Assembly (NCBI RefSeq): GCF_026210795.1 | Contig: NC_089442.1 | Coordinates: 992,001-1,056,000 of the forward strand | Length of the DNA stretch: 64,000 nucleotides | Origin: Rhizophagus irregularis | Taxonomy: Eukaryota > Glomeromycota > Glomeromycetes > Glomerales > Glomeraceae | Direction: 5' to 3' | Shown: piece by piece, positions 22,615 through 36,500 of the stretch | How positions within the stretch are numbered: position 1 is the stretch's first letter | Layout: each line of letters opens with the position of its first letter | The notes under the pieces: generated by a model | What the model was told of the DNA's origin: nothing | The model's database searches: none | What the model saw: only the letters and a program-made list of their open reading frames with translations | Program-made: the position numbers and the translations under genes

Positions 22615-24170
22615 ATGACTTCATTTTTCAATCCAAAATTTTCGAAAGATTTTCCTCTAATCCTAAATAATGATAATTATGATACTATTATTCAAGTTGG
22701 TGAAAACGAAGACATAAAAGAATTTCGTGCACATTCAGTAATTTTACGTGCTCGTTCTCCTTATTTCGAAGGTGCTCTTTCATCCTCTTGGGTTAAAAAG
22801 GAAAATGATATGATCATTTTTAATAAACCAAATATTACTCCAAATGTTTTTGAAATGATATTAAGGTAAAAATATTTTATTCCTAAATAATCTAATTTAA
22901 TTTAATTTTAATTTATTAATAAATTATTTATTAAAAAGTAATTCATACTATAAATGTACTTATATAATTATTCTATATTAAGATATATTTATACAGGTGA
23001 ACTTAATTTGGAAGAACAACTAAGTGAAGATATTTTTCGACTTTTAATCGCATCTGATGAACTGCTTTTTGAAGAATTAATTTCATTTTTACAAGAATAC
23101 ATTCTCGAACAAAGACAAAATTGGGTTGATAAAGAATTCTTTCTTGTCTTTTATACTGTACGTAAACTTGCAAATTGCGAGCTTCTACAAAATTATTGTT
23201 TTAAAACCATAAGCAAGTAAGTAAGACGAATACATAAGCCTGAATATGTTTCAATCCAGAGTTAATAATTACTTCATTTAGCTTTGACAGAGATATATAT
23301 CATGACCTACTTAAACGAGAAGAATTATTGATTAAAGAAATTGTTGCATGGAATTACTTAATTATATGGGGTATAGAACAAACTTCTGGTTTGGGAAGTT
23401 TGAATTGTGACAGAAACAAACGGAATAATGAGGATTATGAAGCATTAAAGGAAACGTTGCATGAATTTATTCCTCTTATTCGATTTACGAATATTACTTT
23501 TGATGATTTTAATAATAAAGTCAGACCATATAAGAATATAATTCCTAATCAAATTTATGAAGAAATTGAAGAATTTTATAATAAAGGTACTACGCCAAAA
23601 ATAATATTACCACCTAGAATGGGAAAATTCGATTCAAAGATTATCAAACCAAAACTCGCAAAAATAATTATTGAATGGATTAATATAGAAGATTTCTGGA
23701 TTTCACGTTATAATTTTATTCCTATTTATCGTGGTAGTATTGATGGTATTAGTAACAAATCATTTATAAATAAATGTAAAGGTCAAGTAGGAAGTTTAGT
23801 TTTAATTAAAGTTAATTATTCAAATAAAATATTTGGCGGATATAGTTCTATTGGATTTAATTCAATTGAGAATAGTCTTTTACGTATTTATGAAGATAAT
23901 CACCGATTTTACCATTCATCAAATAACTTTATTTTTTCATTAGAAAATGATGAAGATACTCAAAATATGAAAATAAGTCGTGTGATAAATTATGATAAAG
24001 CTATATACGATCATCCTCACAATGGATTTAATTTTGGTTATAATGCATTTTTTATGACAGAAAATCATTGTATAATTAATAATTATAGTTGTAATTATGA
24101 AAATAATATAAGAACAGATACAATTTATAGTATTGAAGAAATCGAAACATTTATTATAACTGAATTATGA
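22615..24170 (+). pseudogene. BTB-BACK-TLDc copy 3, broken by a 35-bp insertion
   Basis: Exon 1 22615-22865 and exon 2 from 22983 read correctly through BTB and into BACK (LANCELLQNYCFKTI). A 35-bp insertion at 23209-23243 then introduces a stop (23218-23220) and shifts the frame; without it AAAACC would join ATATGTTTC exactly as in copy 4. A 9-bp in-frame deletion follows at about 23285. From there to 24170 the BACK/TLDc frame is open for over 280 codons and nearly identical to copies 2 and 4, so the damage is recent. A downstream ATG-initiated TLDc-only product is conceivable but not supported. Confidence 0.82.
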
Positions 24171-24392
24171 TCATGTAATTTAAGTAATAATTTATAAATA
24201 AAATAACAGATAAAAATAAACAAATTCATTATATATATTAAGTGAATAATCTCTATTATCACACAGTTTATAATAATAATTCCACGAATAATGTTTAAAA
24301 AAGATGACTCAATATTGGATAAAAATATCTATCAATATTGGAATAATAAGTCTATCATTATTAGGTATAGTTATTTAAAAAGTTTTATAGTC

Positions 24393-24530
24393 GGAACCGT
24401 TGTGGAACTTCGTGATTTTCATTTTCACGAGGCGATACTTAATAAATATTAGTTGTTATGCAGATAATGCGTCATATAATTAAAACGCTGGGCCGATCTT
24501 ATCTCAAGCAGGATATAAGTTAACACAAAA
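24393..24530. repeat. Conserved upstream block of BTB-TLDc copy 4
   Basis: Same block as at 19876 and 22370 (GTCGGAACCGTTGTGGAACT and onward), with a short duplication of the GATTTTCA phrase. Confidence 0.55.
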
Positions 24531-24628
24531 ACAACAAAAGCAACAATTGTTTATTTCCTGCCCGGTTAATGTCCCAGATTTTTTTTTTAAAAAAAATATT
24601 CACTTTTTCATTTTCATTCTTTAAAAAA

Positions 24629-26115
24629 ATGACTTCATTTTTCAATCCAAAATTTTCGAAAGATTTCTCCCTAATCCTAAATAGCAATGACGATAATTAT
24701 GATACTATTATTCAAGTCGGCGAAAACGAAAATATAAAAGAATTTTGTGTACATTCAGTAATTTTACGTTCTCGTTCTCCTTATTTTGAAGGTGCTTTTT
24801 CATCCTCCTGGGTTAAAAAGGAAAATGATATAATCATTTTTAATAAGCCAAATGTTACACCAAATATTTTTGACATGATTTTAAGGTAAAAATATTTAAT
24901 TTAATCATAAATTATATTCGTATATATATATATATATATATATTCATTTCTATGTATATTTTTAGATATATTTATTCAGGTAAGCTAGACTTGACAGAAA
25001 AACTGAGTGATATTCTTAAGCTTTTAGTCGCATCTGATGAATTGCTACTTGAAGAATTATGTGATTATTTACGAGAATACTTAACAAAAGAACGATATAA
25101 TTGGATTCATAAAGATTTCGTTCTTGTCTTTTATACTGTACGTAAACTTGCAAATTGCGAGTTTCTACAAAATTATTGTTTTGAAACCATTTGTTTCGAC
25201 CCAGAGTTTATAATTACTTCATTTAGCTTTCCCTCATTAGAAAGAGATATGTATTATGACCTACTTGAACGAGAAGACTTATTAATTAAAGAAATTGTTG
25301 CTTGGGATTACTTAATTATATGGGGTATAAAACAAACTTCAAGTTTGAATTGTGATATAAACAAATGGAATAATAAGGATTATGAAGCATTAAAGGAAAC
25401 GTTGAATGAATTTATTCCTCTTATTCGATTTACGAATATTACTTTTGATGATTTTAATAATAAAGTCAGACCATATAAGAATATAATTCCTAGTCAAATT
25501 TATAAAGAAATTGAAGAATTTTATAATAAAGGTACTATACCAAAAATAATATTACCACCTAGAAAAATAGAAAATTTTAATTCAAAAATTATCAAATCTA
25601 GACTTATAAGAAGAATTATTGAATGGATTAATATAGAAGATTTCTGGATTTCAAATTACAATTTAAATCTTATTTATCGTGGTAGCATTGATGGTATTAG
25701 TAACAAATCATTTAAAAATAAATGTAAAGGTCAAGTAAAAAGTTTAGTTTTAATTAAAGTTAATTATTCAAAAAAAATAATTGGCGGATATAGTTCTATT
25801 GGATTTAATTCAATTGAAGATAATCTTTTACGTATTTATGAAGATAATCGCCGATTTTATCATTCATCAAATAACTTTGTTTTTTCATTTGAAAATAATG
25901 AAGATATTCAAAATATGAAAATAAGTCGTGTGATAAATTATGATAAAGCTATATACGATCAACCTCACAATGGATTTAATTTTGGTTATAATGCATTTTT
26001 TATGTCAGATAATTATTGTATAGCTAATAATTATAGTTATAATTATGAAGATAATTTAAAAACAGTTACAATTAATAGTATTGAAGAAATCGAAACATTT
26101 ATTATAACTAAATAA
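24629..26115 (+). CDS. BTB-BACK-TLDc protein, copy 4 (intact)
   Basis: Exons 24629-24885 and 24966-26115 give 468 aa with the same BTB, BACK and TLDc order as copy 2. The start is taken at MTSFFNPKF by comparison with the other copies; an in-frame ATG 60 bp upstream lies in the untranslated leader. Differences from copy 2 are scattered, for example FRAHS to FCVHS in the BTB domain, a four-residue gap after KQTSSLN and YSYNYEDNLKT near the end. The 80-bp intron contains a (TA) microsatellite at about 24918-24942. The role is unknown beyond possible ubiquitin-ligase adaptor or oxidative-stress functions inferred from the domains. Confidence 0.92.
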
Positions 26116-26422
26116 TGATCATAATATTTAATAATTTATAAATAGTAAATAAAGATAAATTCATTATTGTATATTCAATGAATAATCTACGGTACAGCAA
26201 CGAATAATTATTCACTTTTACGTTCAAATATACAAGCTTTTAAAAACTTATTCCCGCTCATTACGTTAAAATGCCTAAAAGATGAACGTCCAAAAACGGT
26301 CAGCATCTTAAAAAAAAATATAGAAAAGACGTATAAACATAATCCATTCAAATTTTTGACAAAATATTCTGTATTGACTTATACAGGGCTCCGAAAAATA
26401 TATACAGAGGTAAGGTGACGCC
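26116..26422. other. Downstream flank of copy 4
   Basis: No gene is seen. The duplicated flank of the array decays within about 90 bp of the stop codon, marking the array's right edge. Confidence 0.4.
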
Positions 26423-26574
26423 TAGTGATGGGGAAATTAACGGTTTGTAACATTTATCTGTTATAGCATGGTATATATCATAAAAAATATATATAACATA
26501 TAAATACATGATATATATTCGGTATATACCAGGTATATACCCTAAAATATATAACACGTTATTTACCATCCCTA
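26423..26574. mobile_element. Probable small hAT-like MITE
   Basis: The 152-bp segment has inverted ends TAGTGATGGGGAAATTAACG (left) and, reverse-complemented, TAGGGATGGTAAATAACG (right). The interior is a run of TATATACC/GGTATATA palindromes. TGACGCC flanks both sides but is offset by three bases on the right, so the target duplication is not clean. Confidence 0.5.
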
Positions 26575-27026
26575 GACTGACGCCGTGACGGTCAAAAAAA
26601 AAATTTATTAATTTACTATCGGCTTTACGCGTTTTTTTCAAGGCAGTAATTATGATAATTTCGGCCAGTTATTAAAAATGGTATGATTCGTTGTACGTAA
26701 TTCGCTTGCTTATACGGAAACAATTTAATCAATTTAAATTTAGCAGAGTTTAAATAATATATATATGTATATATATATATATATAAGCGAACGAAATTAT
26801 CAAATAATTTTACGACAATAATTTGGACTAACATGGAACATAATATCTCTTACTTTATTTTTCATTTTATAAATTGAGTTTTTCATGCTTTAACAAATTT
26901 TTATCGTAAAAATATATAGAATTTAGACGGGAAAGATCTGATAGTTACACTAATAGTGGGAACAAGGAATTCCATATTATTGTATAATCAACAATAAAAT
27001 TATAACAAAGTAAAAAGATCATATAA

Positions 27027-28119
<1,093 letters not shown>

Positions 28120-31080
28120 CTTGTTTGATAAAAAAAAAAATGAAAAATAATTTTGGAAAGTAATAAAATGTAAGAAAGTAGGATATCCTATTTATTGATA
28201 TGTAAGTGATTTAAATATACGCCCAATCCTAAAAGGAAAGAGATTTTTTAAAATATGGAAATAATGAATTTTTTGTGAATTTATTTTTAAATGGCTTGTG
28301 AAAAGGCCTAAACCGCCAATTTACCCCTGATTATTGCTATAATTAGATATAAAAAAATGTAGAAAAAATGAATTAATAATAACGAGGGACGAAAATATTT
28401 ATTTATTTTCAAATCAAAGAATCGGAACGGATATTTTATGTCATTTCACCGAGATCAACTTTGCTATGCCCTACAATACAATAAATGATGCTTTAACGTC
28501 TATATTCCATTTTTATAATGTTCATAGTCCTTCAGATGTAACAACATATATATATATAGGGTCAGAAACCCAACATATAGTATTAATTCTACGTATTACC
28601 TTTGAACATTCACAAATCTATACAATTAAAAAAAGGAAGAAAGGAAAAAATCTTGAAAGTATAAAATTTAATCAAAATTAACGCCAATAGTAATTGAAAA
28701 AACCATATAAAATTACGAGACTAATATTCTGAGTATTTATTATCTACGGTTAATGAATATTAGATTTGATTTCACCGTTTAAAAAAACCATTAGATGAAG
28801 GTAAGATATTTAATTCTATTTTTATTCTTTAATTTGAGTATTCAAAATCGAAAGGTTTTTTTTTTTTTAACTTATAAATAAAGCGAATAATAAGAATAAT
28901 CGATAATAACTATAGCATAGGGCTTCATTTTAATATATTTAAAAACATTGTTTTCGTAATGTTTTGTATTTTTAGCATTTACAGTATCATTATTATTAAT
29001 AAAAAATTATTTATATATTCATAAAATTGTTTATCCAATAACAATTGTTATAACAAGAATAAAATGAAATTAGGCTGTCACCACTGACCACGCTAACATT
29101 ACGAGGTCGCGTCGACAATAATCAAAAAAAAAATAAAATAAATAAATGACGCAATAATGAACGACGAACCCATTCATCCAAGTCCTGTATGTTTGAACGT
29201 TTAATTATTAATTATGATAAAAATTAAATCAAATGATCTCAAAAGAAAAAGTTTTTACTCACATTATCTCCGACGTTTTTTCATTTATGTATTGTATGCG
29301 TTAACAATAGATTCTTTTCAATATACGAGATACATAAACTCATGATAAGTCAGAAGTATTTTGAAAATTTTGAGTTTGCGAACTTTTTAAAGAATAAATT
29401 AGTATACACTATAAATTGTATCTGTACTTCTTTTATTGTAAAAAAGGATAAAAATATTTATTATTTATTGTAAGATTCTTTACAGAAAAATTTAATTTGT
29501 TGACATGAAAGATTCCTCACCACAAAATAATGCTCTAGTGACCAGAAACATTTATATGATGTATAGATAATAAAAAAAATACATGAACTAAATTATAAAT
29601 TACATGACTACCCAATTTTTTCTGTAAAGATTTTTCTTGCAAAGATTATAAAAAATCCAAATAAAAAATCCCAAAATTTTTCTGTAAAGATAATAAAAAA
29701 TCCAAATAAAAAATAAAAAATGACATTAGGAGCGATTATTTTATTCTAAAAAACTTCAAAATAAACGGTTAAAAAAATGGTATAAATGGGACATGAAAGG
29801 GTAATGAAGCATCATGATAGCTAATTACTAAACCCTATTCTAACCTAAACTCCATTGTCCAAATATAGAGACGTAAAAATATTTTTAGTAGAATAGAAAA
29901 CATAAGTGTGTAACAATAGATGTTCATGAAAATATAATTTGTGTTCATGTTATTAGTATGGCCTTGCAAACATATATATATATATATATAATATATAGAC
30001 GATAAATTTGGAAAAAAAGGATTATTTTCGATTATTAATGTTCGAGAAAAAGTATTATATGAAATTCAATGAATGAAAATAAAGAATGGAGCTTTCGCTC
30101 AAAAGGAAAAGTGTCATAATTTTAATTTTTTTTTATAAAAAAAAATTTATATAAAAAAAAAAAAATTTATGCATTTTAAGGTATATATATATATCTACAA
30201 TTTTCAAAAGGCTGAAAGAATAAACAAATTTAGAGTTATTACGCCAATCGTGAAACATCATAATCGTAAATCATAAATAAAATATTCGATCATTATTATT
30301 TTAATTTAACTAATTACAGATAATGATACAAGGGGAGACTATTTTATTGTTATAACTGTTTGTGCGCAGTATAACGATGTACGGTCTTTAGTAAAAATTG
30401 ATATATATTATATAAGTACGTTAAAAAATTGATAAATATATATTTGGAAGCGGGTGGTCGTTCAGTTTTGCCCATCAAAGATGACGATCACCAAAGCATG
30501 TTGCTGTTTTGTATCGTATATATCGTAAAACGAGATTTCTATGTCGGATGACGACATTCTAAACCATTGGCCATTGACCAATTATTATAATCCCTTAAGA
30601 GGTTAGTGAAATCATCTGACGCGCGTCAGGTGATTGAGGTAACCAAAGAATTTTTTCAAAATTTTATCCCTAAAAAAAAAAGGAACGTCCATAGAAAAGC
30701 TAACAGCGTACCTTCTTGGATCATAAAATCGTTTCAATTTTGGCACCACTTTTCTCACAACACTCTAGATGGAATGAGGAAACAGTATTAATTTCAAAAT
30801 TCATCCTAATTTTAGCGCAAAGTTGTAAATGAAATTATTAAAAAAAAAGGAAAAATGAAATTCATAGATTGGACAAATTTGAAGATTTTTAAAAAAAAGG
30901 GTTGACTTTATTATCTTTTTAATTACAAAATTTCTATTGTTCGAATTAATTTATTTGAGAATTACAAAACAAATGAAAAGAAAAAAAATATAGATAAATC
31001 TATTTATATATATATATATATTAAAAAACAAAGAATTTCCTTCCTGATGTAAAAAAAATCAAAAAAGGTTATATAACCAG
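28120..31080. other. Intergenic region between the two E2 genes
   Basis: No gene is supported; ORFs at 28466-28681 and 30606-30791 show no family features. An imperfect duplicated phrase (TTTTTCTGTAAAGAT then AAAAAATCCAAATAAAAAAT) occurs twice between 29620 and 29722. (TA) runs occur at about 29968-29990, 30182-30194 and 31006-31020. Confidence 0.45.
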
Positions 31081-32018
<938 letters not shown>

Positions 32019-33569
32019 GTCGTTTATTAAAAAAAAAAATGTATATATTTTATGTATATATGAGTGTATATAAAAAAAAAAATGAAAATAACGAAAAAAA
32101 AAATTGTAGTAAAAAATGCGAGAAAGATGGGTTAAGTCATTTATTAACGTTTCAAGCGGCTTAAATATTCTTTTTTCTCAATGAACCCAAGGTCGTTTTG
32201 TTGTATCCAATTATGTCAATGATCGGAGTTAAATGGAATTCGCCGAAAGGCTCATTATTTCCTTATTTTGTATTGAAATAAAGAATTTATTATTGTTGAT
32301 CTTTCAACAAAAGCAAGGAAATCAAAGGGAATTTTCTATGAATGGATTTACAAAATATTTTTCCTTATTATTTTTTTCATATATACAACAAAAGGATTTT
32401 ATATAATTAGATTATGACGTCAAATTTTGCTGCGCTTTATATATGACCTCACATATTCGAAATCGACATTTATATAAAATACCATTTTAAGTAAATCAAA
32501 AGATATATATTTAGTACATCTTTTCACATGTATTAGATCTACATTATTTTTCATTTCTATAAAAGATAAAAAATGAATATTATAAAATTTCTTTATGCCA
32601 TAACAGTCATTAATTCTGCGTATTTGTCAATTTGTCATTCAGACTCGTAAATACGCTAAACATGTCCCAGCGGATTTCGTCTCCGCTTTCCAAATACGGT
32701 ATATATAGAATATCTATTTACTAATTAAAGTATTTATATTTAACGTACTAAATTAAAAATAGATTTTTAAAGAAAAAGATTTAATTTTTATAATACGCAA
32801 CATGATTAATTCAAATGTAAAGAGAAGATACTTTAGATAATCACGGTGATGATATTTTAGTGATACATTGCGATATATTAGTACGATATATTTAGTAACG
32901 TTAAAAACTCCATAGACTCGATTATGTTATTGGTTTTCCGCAAGAATTTGCCGCAGGCGCAGTAGACAAAAGCAAAAGATCTACTAATTGTTATTCGATT
33001 ACTTGACAACTCAAACGACTGCGCCCATATTTTCGGCTTATATATCCGAGCCGCAAGCACTTTTTTATTCTTTGATAGGAAAGTGATACGTTAAGTATCA
33101 ACAAAACAACAGCTGATAATATTTTTGGTTTTAGCTAAATGTGAAAAATACTTTATCCAACTACCTTAACTATCTGCAAGTAATGCATAATTTTTTATGG
33201 TTTCACATGATCGATAAATAAAAACGTTAATGTATGACTAAATTCTACAGAAACAAATTTTTTTTTTTTAAAAAAAAAATTCCTCTATTTTTAAAGAAAG
33301 TTTTGAATGTTTCTACTTGGCGTGGTAATGTCACATATTATAGTGATATATAATAATATATGCTGATGAGAATACCAAAATTAGGAAAAACAAAATCAAG
33401 ATGAAAAATAGTTAGTGTACATTCAAACATGATGATTAACATTCTAGAAAGCTTAGGAAGCATTCTTTCAGAGAAATTTAATTTTGTTACAATGTGTTAC
33501 GATCTTTATGTTTCAACCTTACTGCTCATTTATTGATGCAAGTAGTCAACCACAAATAACTGTCAAGAT
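32019..33569. other. Intergenic region
   Basis: No gene is seen. A run of more than 25 A's lies at about 31951-31977, within intron 1 of copy B. The upstream region holds several TATATA-type tracts. The 60-aa ORF at 32878-33060 is unsupported. Confidence 0.4.
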
Positions 33570-33830
33570 GACACGCAAAAAAAAATACAAATGAAGCAAG
33601 ATGAGGCACCTAAAGACGAGAGAAAGCTAAAGCCTACAGTAAGATGAGAGACGTAAATGGCCCAAATAAAACACGCAAAATGACGACGCTCACGCAAAAA
33701 ATGACGCCCAAGACAAATGGGGTCCAAGATTAAAAACATAAAAGTGAGCAAAAGATGATACACGCAAAATGATGCTCAATCAAAAAGACGCAAAATTAAC
33801 TCAAGATGGAGACTTAAAAGGCGCAAGCGA
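33570..33830. repeat. Irregular ACGCAAAATGA-type repeat tract
   Basis: A strand-asymmetric, purine-rich tract contains many variants of ACGCAAAATGACG and CAAGATGA (for example near 33570, 33670, 33690, 33760 and 33788) with no fixed period. A minus ORF through it is a by-product of the asymmetry. Confidence 0.5.
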
Positions 33831-34272
33831 GATATACAAATTATATCCAATATCATATATATGGAATATTTTGGCGTATTAAAATAAAATGGCATATTTT
33901 TACTTTTATGTACAGTATACATGAGTATACATGGGAATTATTAATGTTTAAAGATCGAATATATTGATATAGTAAAAAAAAATTAACATAATAAAATAAT
34001 CATTTATTAATTCATTTATTGATAATAGCAAAATGATGATATTATAATGTTTTAATTAATGTTTTTATTACGTAAGTAATTATTTCATTTTAGTCAATTT
34101 TGTTTATTGTCTAAAAAACAAATATTAAGTAAACATTTCGTCAGAATCATTTTTTTATTGCCGGACAATAAGGGACCCTGTATCACAAATATTTCCTTAT
34201 AAAAAAATTATCTTCGATAAGGCGACTCAAATTGATTATCCATAAGCGATGTAACAAGGAAGAATTGAATAG

Positions 34273-34670
34273 GGGGGCAGTTACAGTAGTAGTGATGGTA
34301 CTGATGAGGAGAGCGGATCAGAAAAAACGTCTACAATAGTTGCGAAAAAAGAAAAATCTGCTCAAGGGGGGAAAGGTAAAAAAAGTGGAAAATTGAAGAA
34401 AAAGAATAAGAAAGGGTTAAGGGTGGTCTACTAATAATAATGAGGAGTGTTAGCGTAAATTTTTAATTAAAAATAGGTTAAATTAAATTTAAAAATAGCT
34501 AATGCTAGGTTTATTAGATATTGAGTTTAGTTTTCTTTTTATATTTGTAATTGTTTTTGTTTTTTTTTAGAGTAGATACTTTATTAGCAGATGCATGTCG
34601 TCTAGTTTGTAATAGGTTGTTTTAAACAATTATTACAATATTAATAAAGTTTTTTTTTTAAAAAAAAAAC
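34273..34670 (+). mobile_element. 3' end of a degraded retroelement
   Basis: A short frame at 34273-34434 encodes a serine/acidic then lysine-rich C-terminus (SSSDGTDEESGSEK, KKEKSAQGGKGKKSGKLKKK, KGLRVVY) ending at TAA. A 3'-UTR-like stretch follows, with AATAAAG at about 34640 and a homopolymer end near 34670. It has the look of a 5'-truncated insertion; the class (LINE or other) and the rest of the protein are not visible. A truncated processed gene copy is the alternative. Confidence 0.4.
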
Positions 34671-35789
34671 AAATTGATTATCAATTCTTGAAAAAATTTT
34701 CACTATACCGAGGTGAGAATTTTTTTAAAATTTTCATTAATTTTTACATATTAATCTTTTTTTAAAAAAAAAAATTTAAGAGTCGGTCGCCGGGTTATTT
34801 TACAAATATGAAAATCAAAAAATTAAAGTTTGTATGGTTTAATTCGATAATCTTTGTAAATTCGACTCGAGCAAACGAACGAATTTAATGATAATGGTTA
34901 TACGAAATAAACTCGAGTCTACGCAGATTTTCTGACTGGAGTCAAATCGGTCATGCGACTAGTATCAATTTTAGCCTATTTATCTTCCAGTATCAGGTAA
35001 AATTACGATCGGTTTTTTTGCTCACACTCTAACTCGAGTTGAATCGACTTATTCTACTCAGGTTGACTTGTCCTGACTCGAGTTCAAGATTTAAGAAAAG
35101 ATTGATCATGATCTAAAGCATCGACACCGAAATTAATGTAAAGATTCCTGCTTTATTAATTGATCAAAGTATTAATTACTATGTATATTATTTTTATTAT
35201 TTTGCAAATTTGGATTAAAAAAAACAAATAATAAATAAATAGGATCTATTTTCACCGAAAATATTTAGTAAAAAGTAAACATACCTTAAATTCAGAGTAC
35301 ATGATAATTATCGAATCTGAATTAATAAGATGAGTTTGGTATTCCATACTAATTTAAAGGTCGGTTAATTTATATTTTATAATGATTTGAAAATAATTGT
35401 CCAATCCTATTCCACGAACAAATAATCCATTTATAAAAATTTCACCGATTCACGATTTCAAAAGAAATTTATAGAGTCACTTACGAATGGAAATCAAAAA
35501 AGAAAGAAATCAAAACAAATCCTTCTATTGAAGCGACAACAAAAGTAGAATCAATACATAGACATAAATATGTAAATAACCATTGTCGTTGTTTAAACAT
35601 TATACAATAATATTTAAACCTTACGCTAACCAATTAATGGATGGAAAAATATGGATCAGCAGCTAATATTGAGAGTGTTTTAATGTTTTAAAGGAGTGAT
35701 GATCATGATCTGTGATTTCTTATTAAATATCGAAATTCGAACTTGCGTAATTTTACTTAATATTTTATCCATATTACCTTATCCTTAGG
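34671..35789. other. Intergenic region with scattered CTCGAG motifs
   Basis: No gene is seen. AACTCGAGTC, AACTCGAGTTG and GACTCGAGTTC occur at about 34906, 35032 and 35074 with opposed flanks, hinting at a worn inverted-repeat element. No clean termini were found. Confidence 0.35.
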
Positions 35790-36500
35790 AGCGTCAAATT
35801 TTGAGTACCATAATCACATACGGAAGATAATTTAATATCGTCAAAAAATCTCAAACAATCGTGGCAGTGATTTTCATTATATGAAATTTTTTTTTATACT
35901 TGAAGAATCAAATATATCATATTTGTTTGTCCAGTAGGCTGGTTGAAATGATTGTCAATGTCAATCTGCCCATACTACCATTTCACCGACAATCAATTAT
36001 TAACAAATATTTTTGATTTTGGTTGATAACAAATTCTTAATAGCCTATGGGATATCGACCTTTGACAGATATGTTTACCTTTCATCTAATAATTACAGCA
36101 TACAATGAATAAAGCGAAATAACCATGTCTATGAAATGATTGTCCCAAAAGAGCGTCAAAATATTTAGGTGAAATAATGCTTTTTTTTAAGTAATTTTAA
36201 CATCAAATCCATAATCAATCGCAGAAGGTAATTCAAGAACAATTGTGGCAGTGATTTTCATAATAAAATCAAATAACGAAATATCATGTGTCCAACCGTT
36301 AAATTTGACAGATTGACAGAAATGTCAACCTGTCAGACCACCAATTCATCGACAATCGATTATTAATCCATATTTTTGACTAGAGATATTATGTGAATAT
36401 CGATTTTCGATCGATATTTTTTTACCTCTTCATATAGTAATTATAATATACAATGAATTGAAATAACCATGTCGGTCATGAATCATGATACTGAAAACAA
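35790..36500. repeat. Diverged ~370-bp noncoding tandem duplication
   Basis: Two copies, about 35790-36155 and 36156-36500, share ordered landmarks. These are AGCGTCAAA, TGGCAGTGATTTTCAT (35865 and 36240), a GTCAA..CTG phrase, CATCGACAATC/CACCGACAATC followed by ATTATTAA, TATTTTTGA, a phrase TACAATGAAT and AAATAACCATGTC. Spacing is conserved at about 370 bp. Both are noncoding and considerably diverged. Confidence 0.55.

Noticed and set aside
23214-23240. GTAAGTAAG..AG as a short intron in BTB-TLDc copy 3
   Set aside because: The span would be about 22 bp, far below the other introns, and removal does not restore the frame, whereas deleting the full 35 bp does.
28466-28681. 71-aa ORF between the E2 genes
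   Set aside because: Composition typical of chance AT-rich ORFs; no domain and no paralogue in the window.
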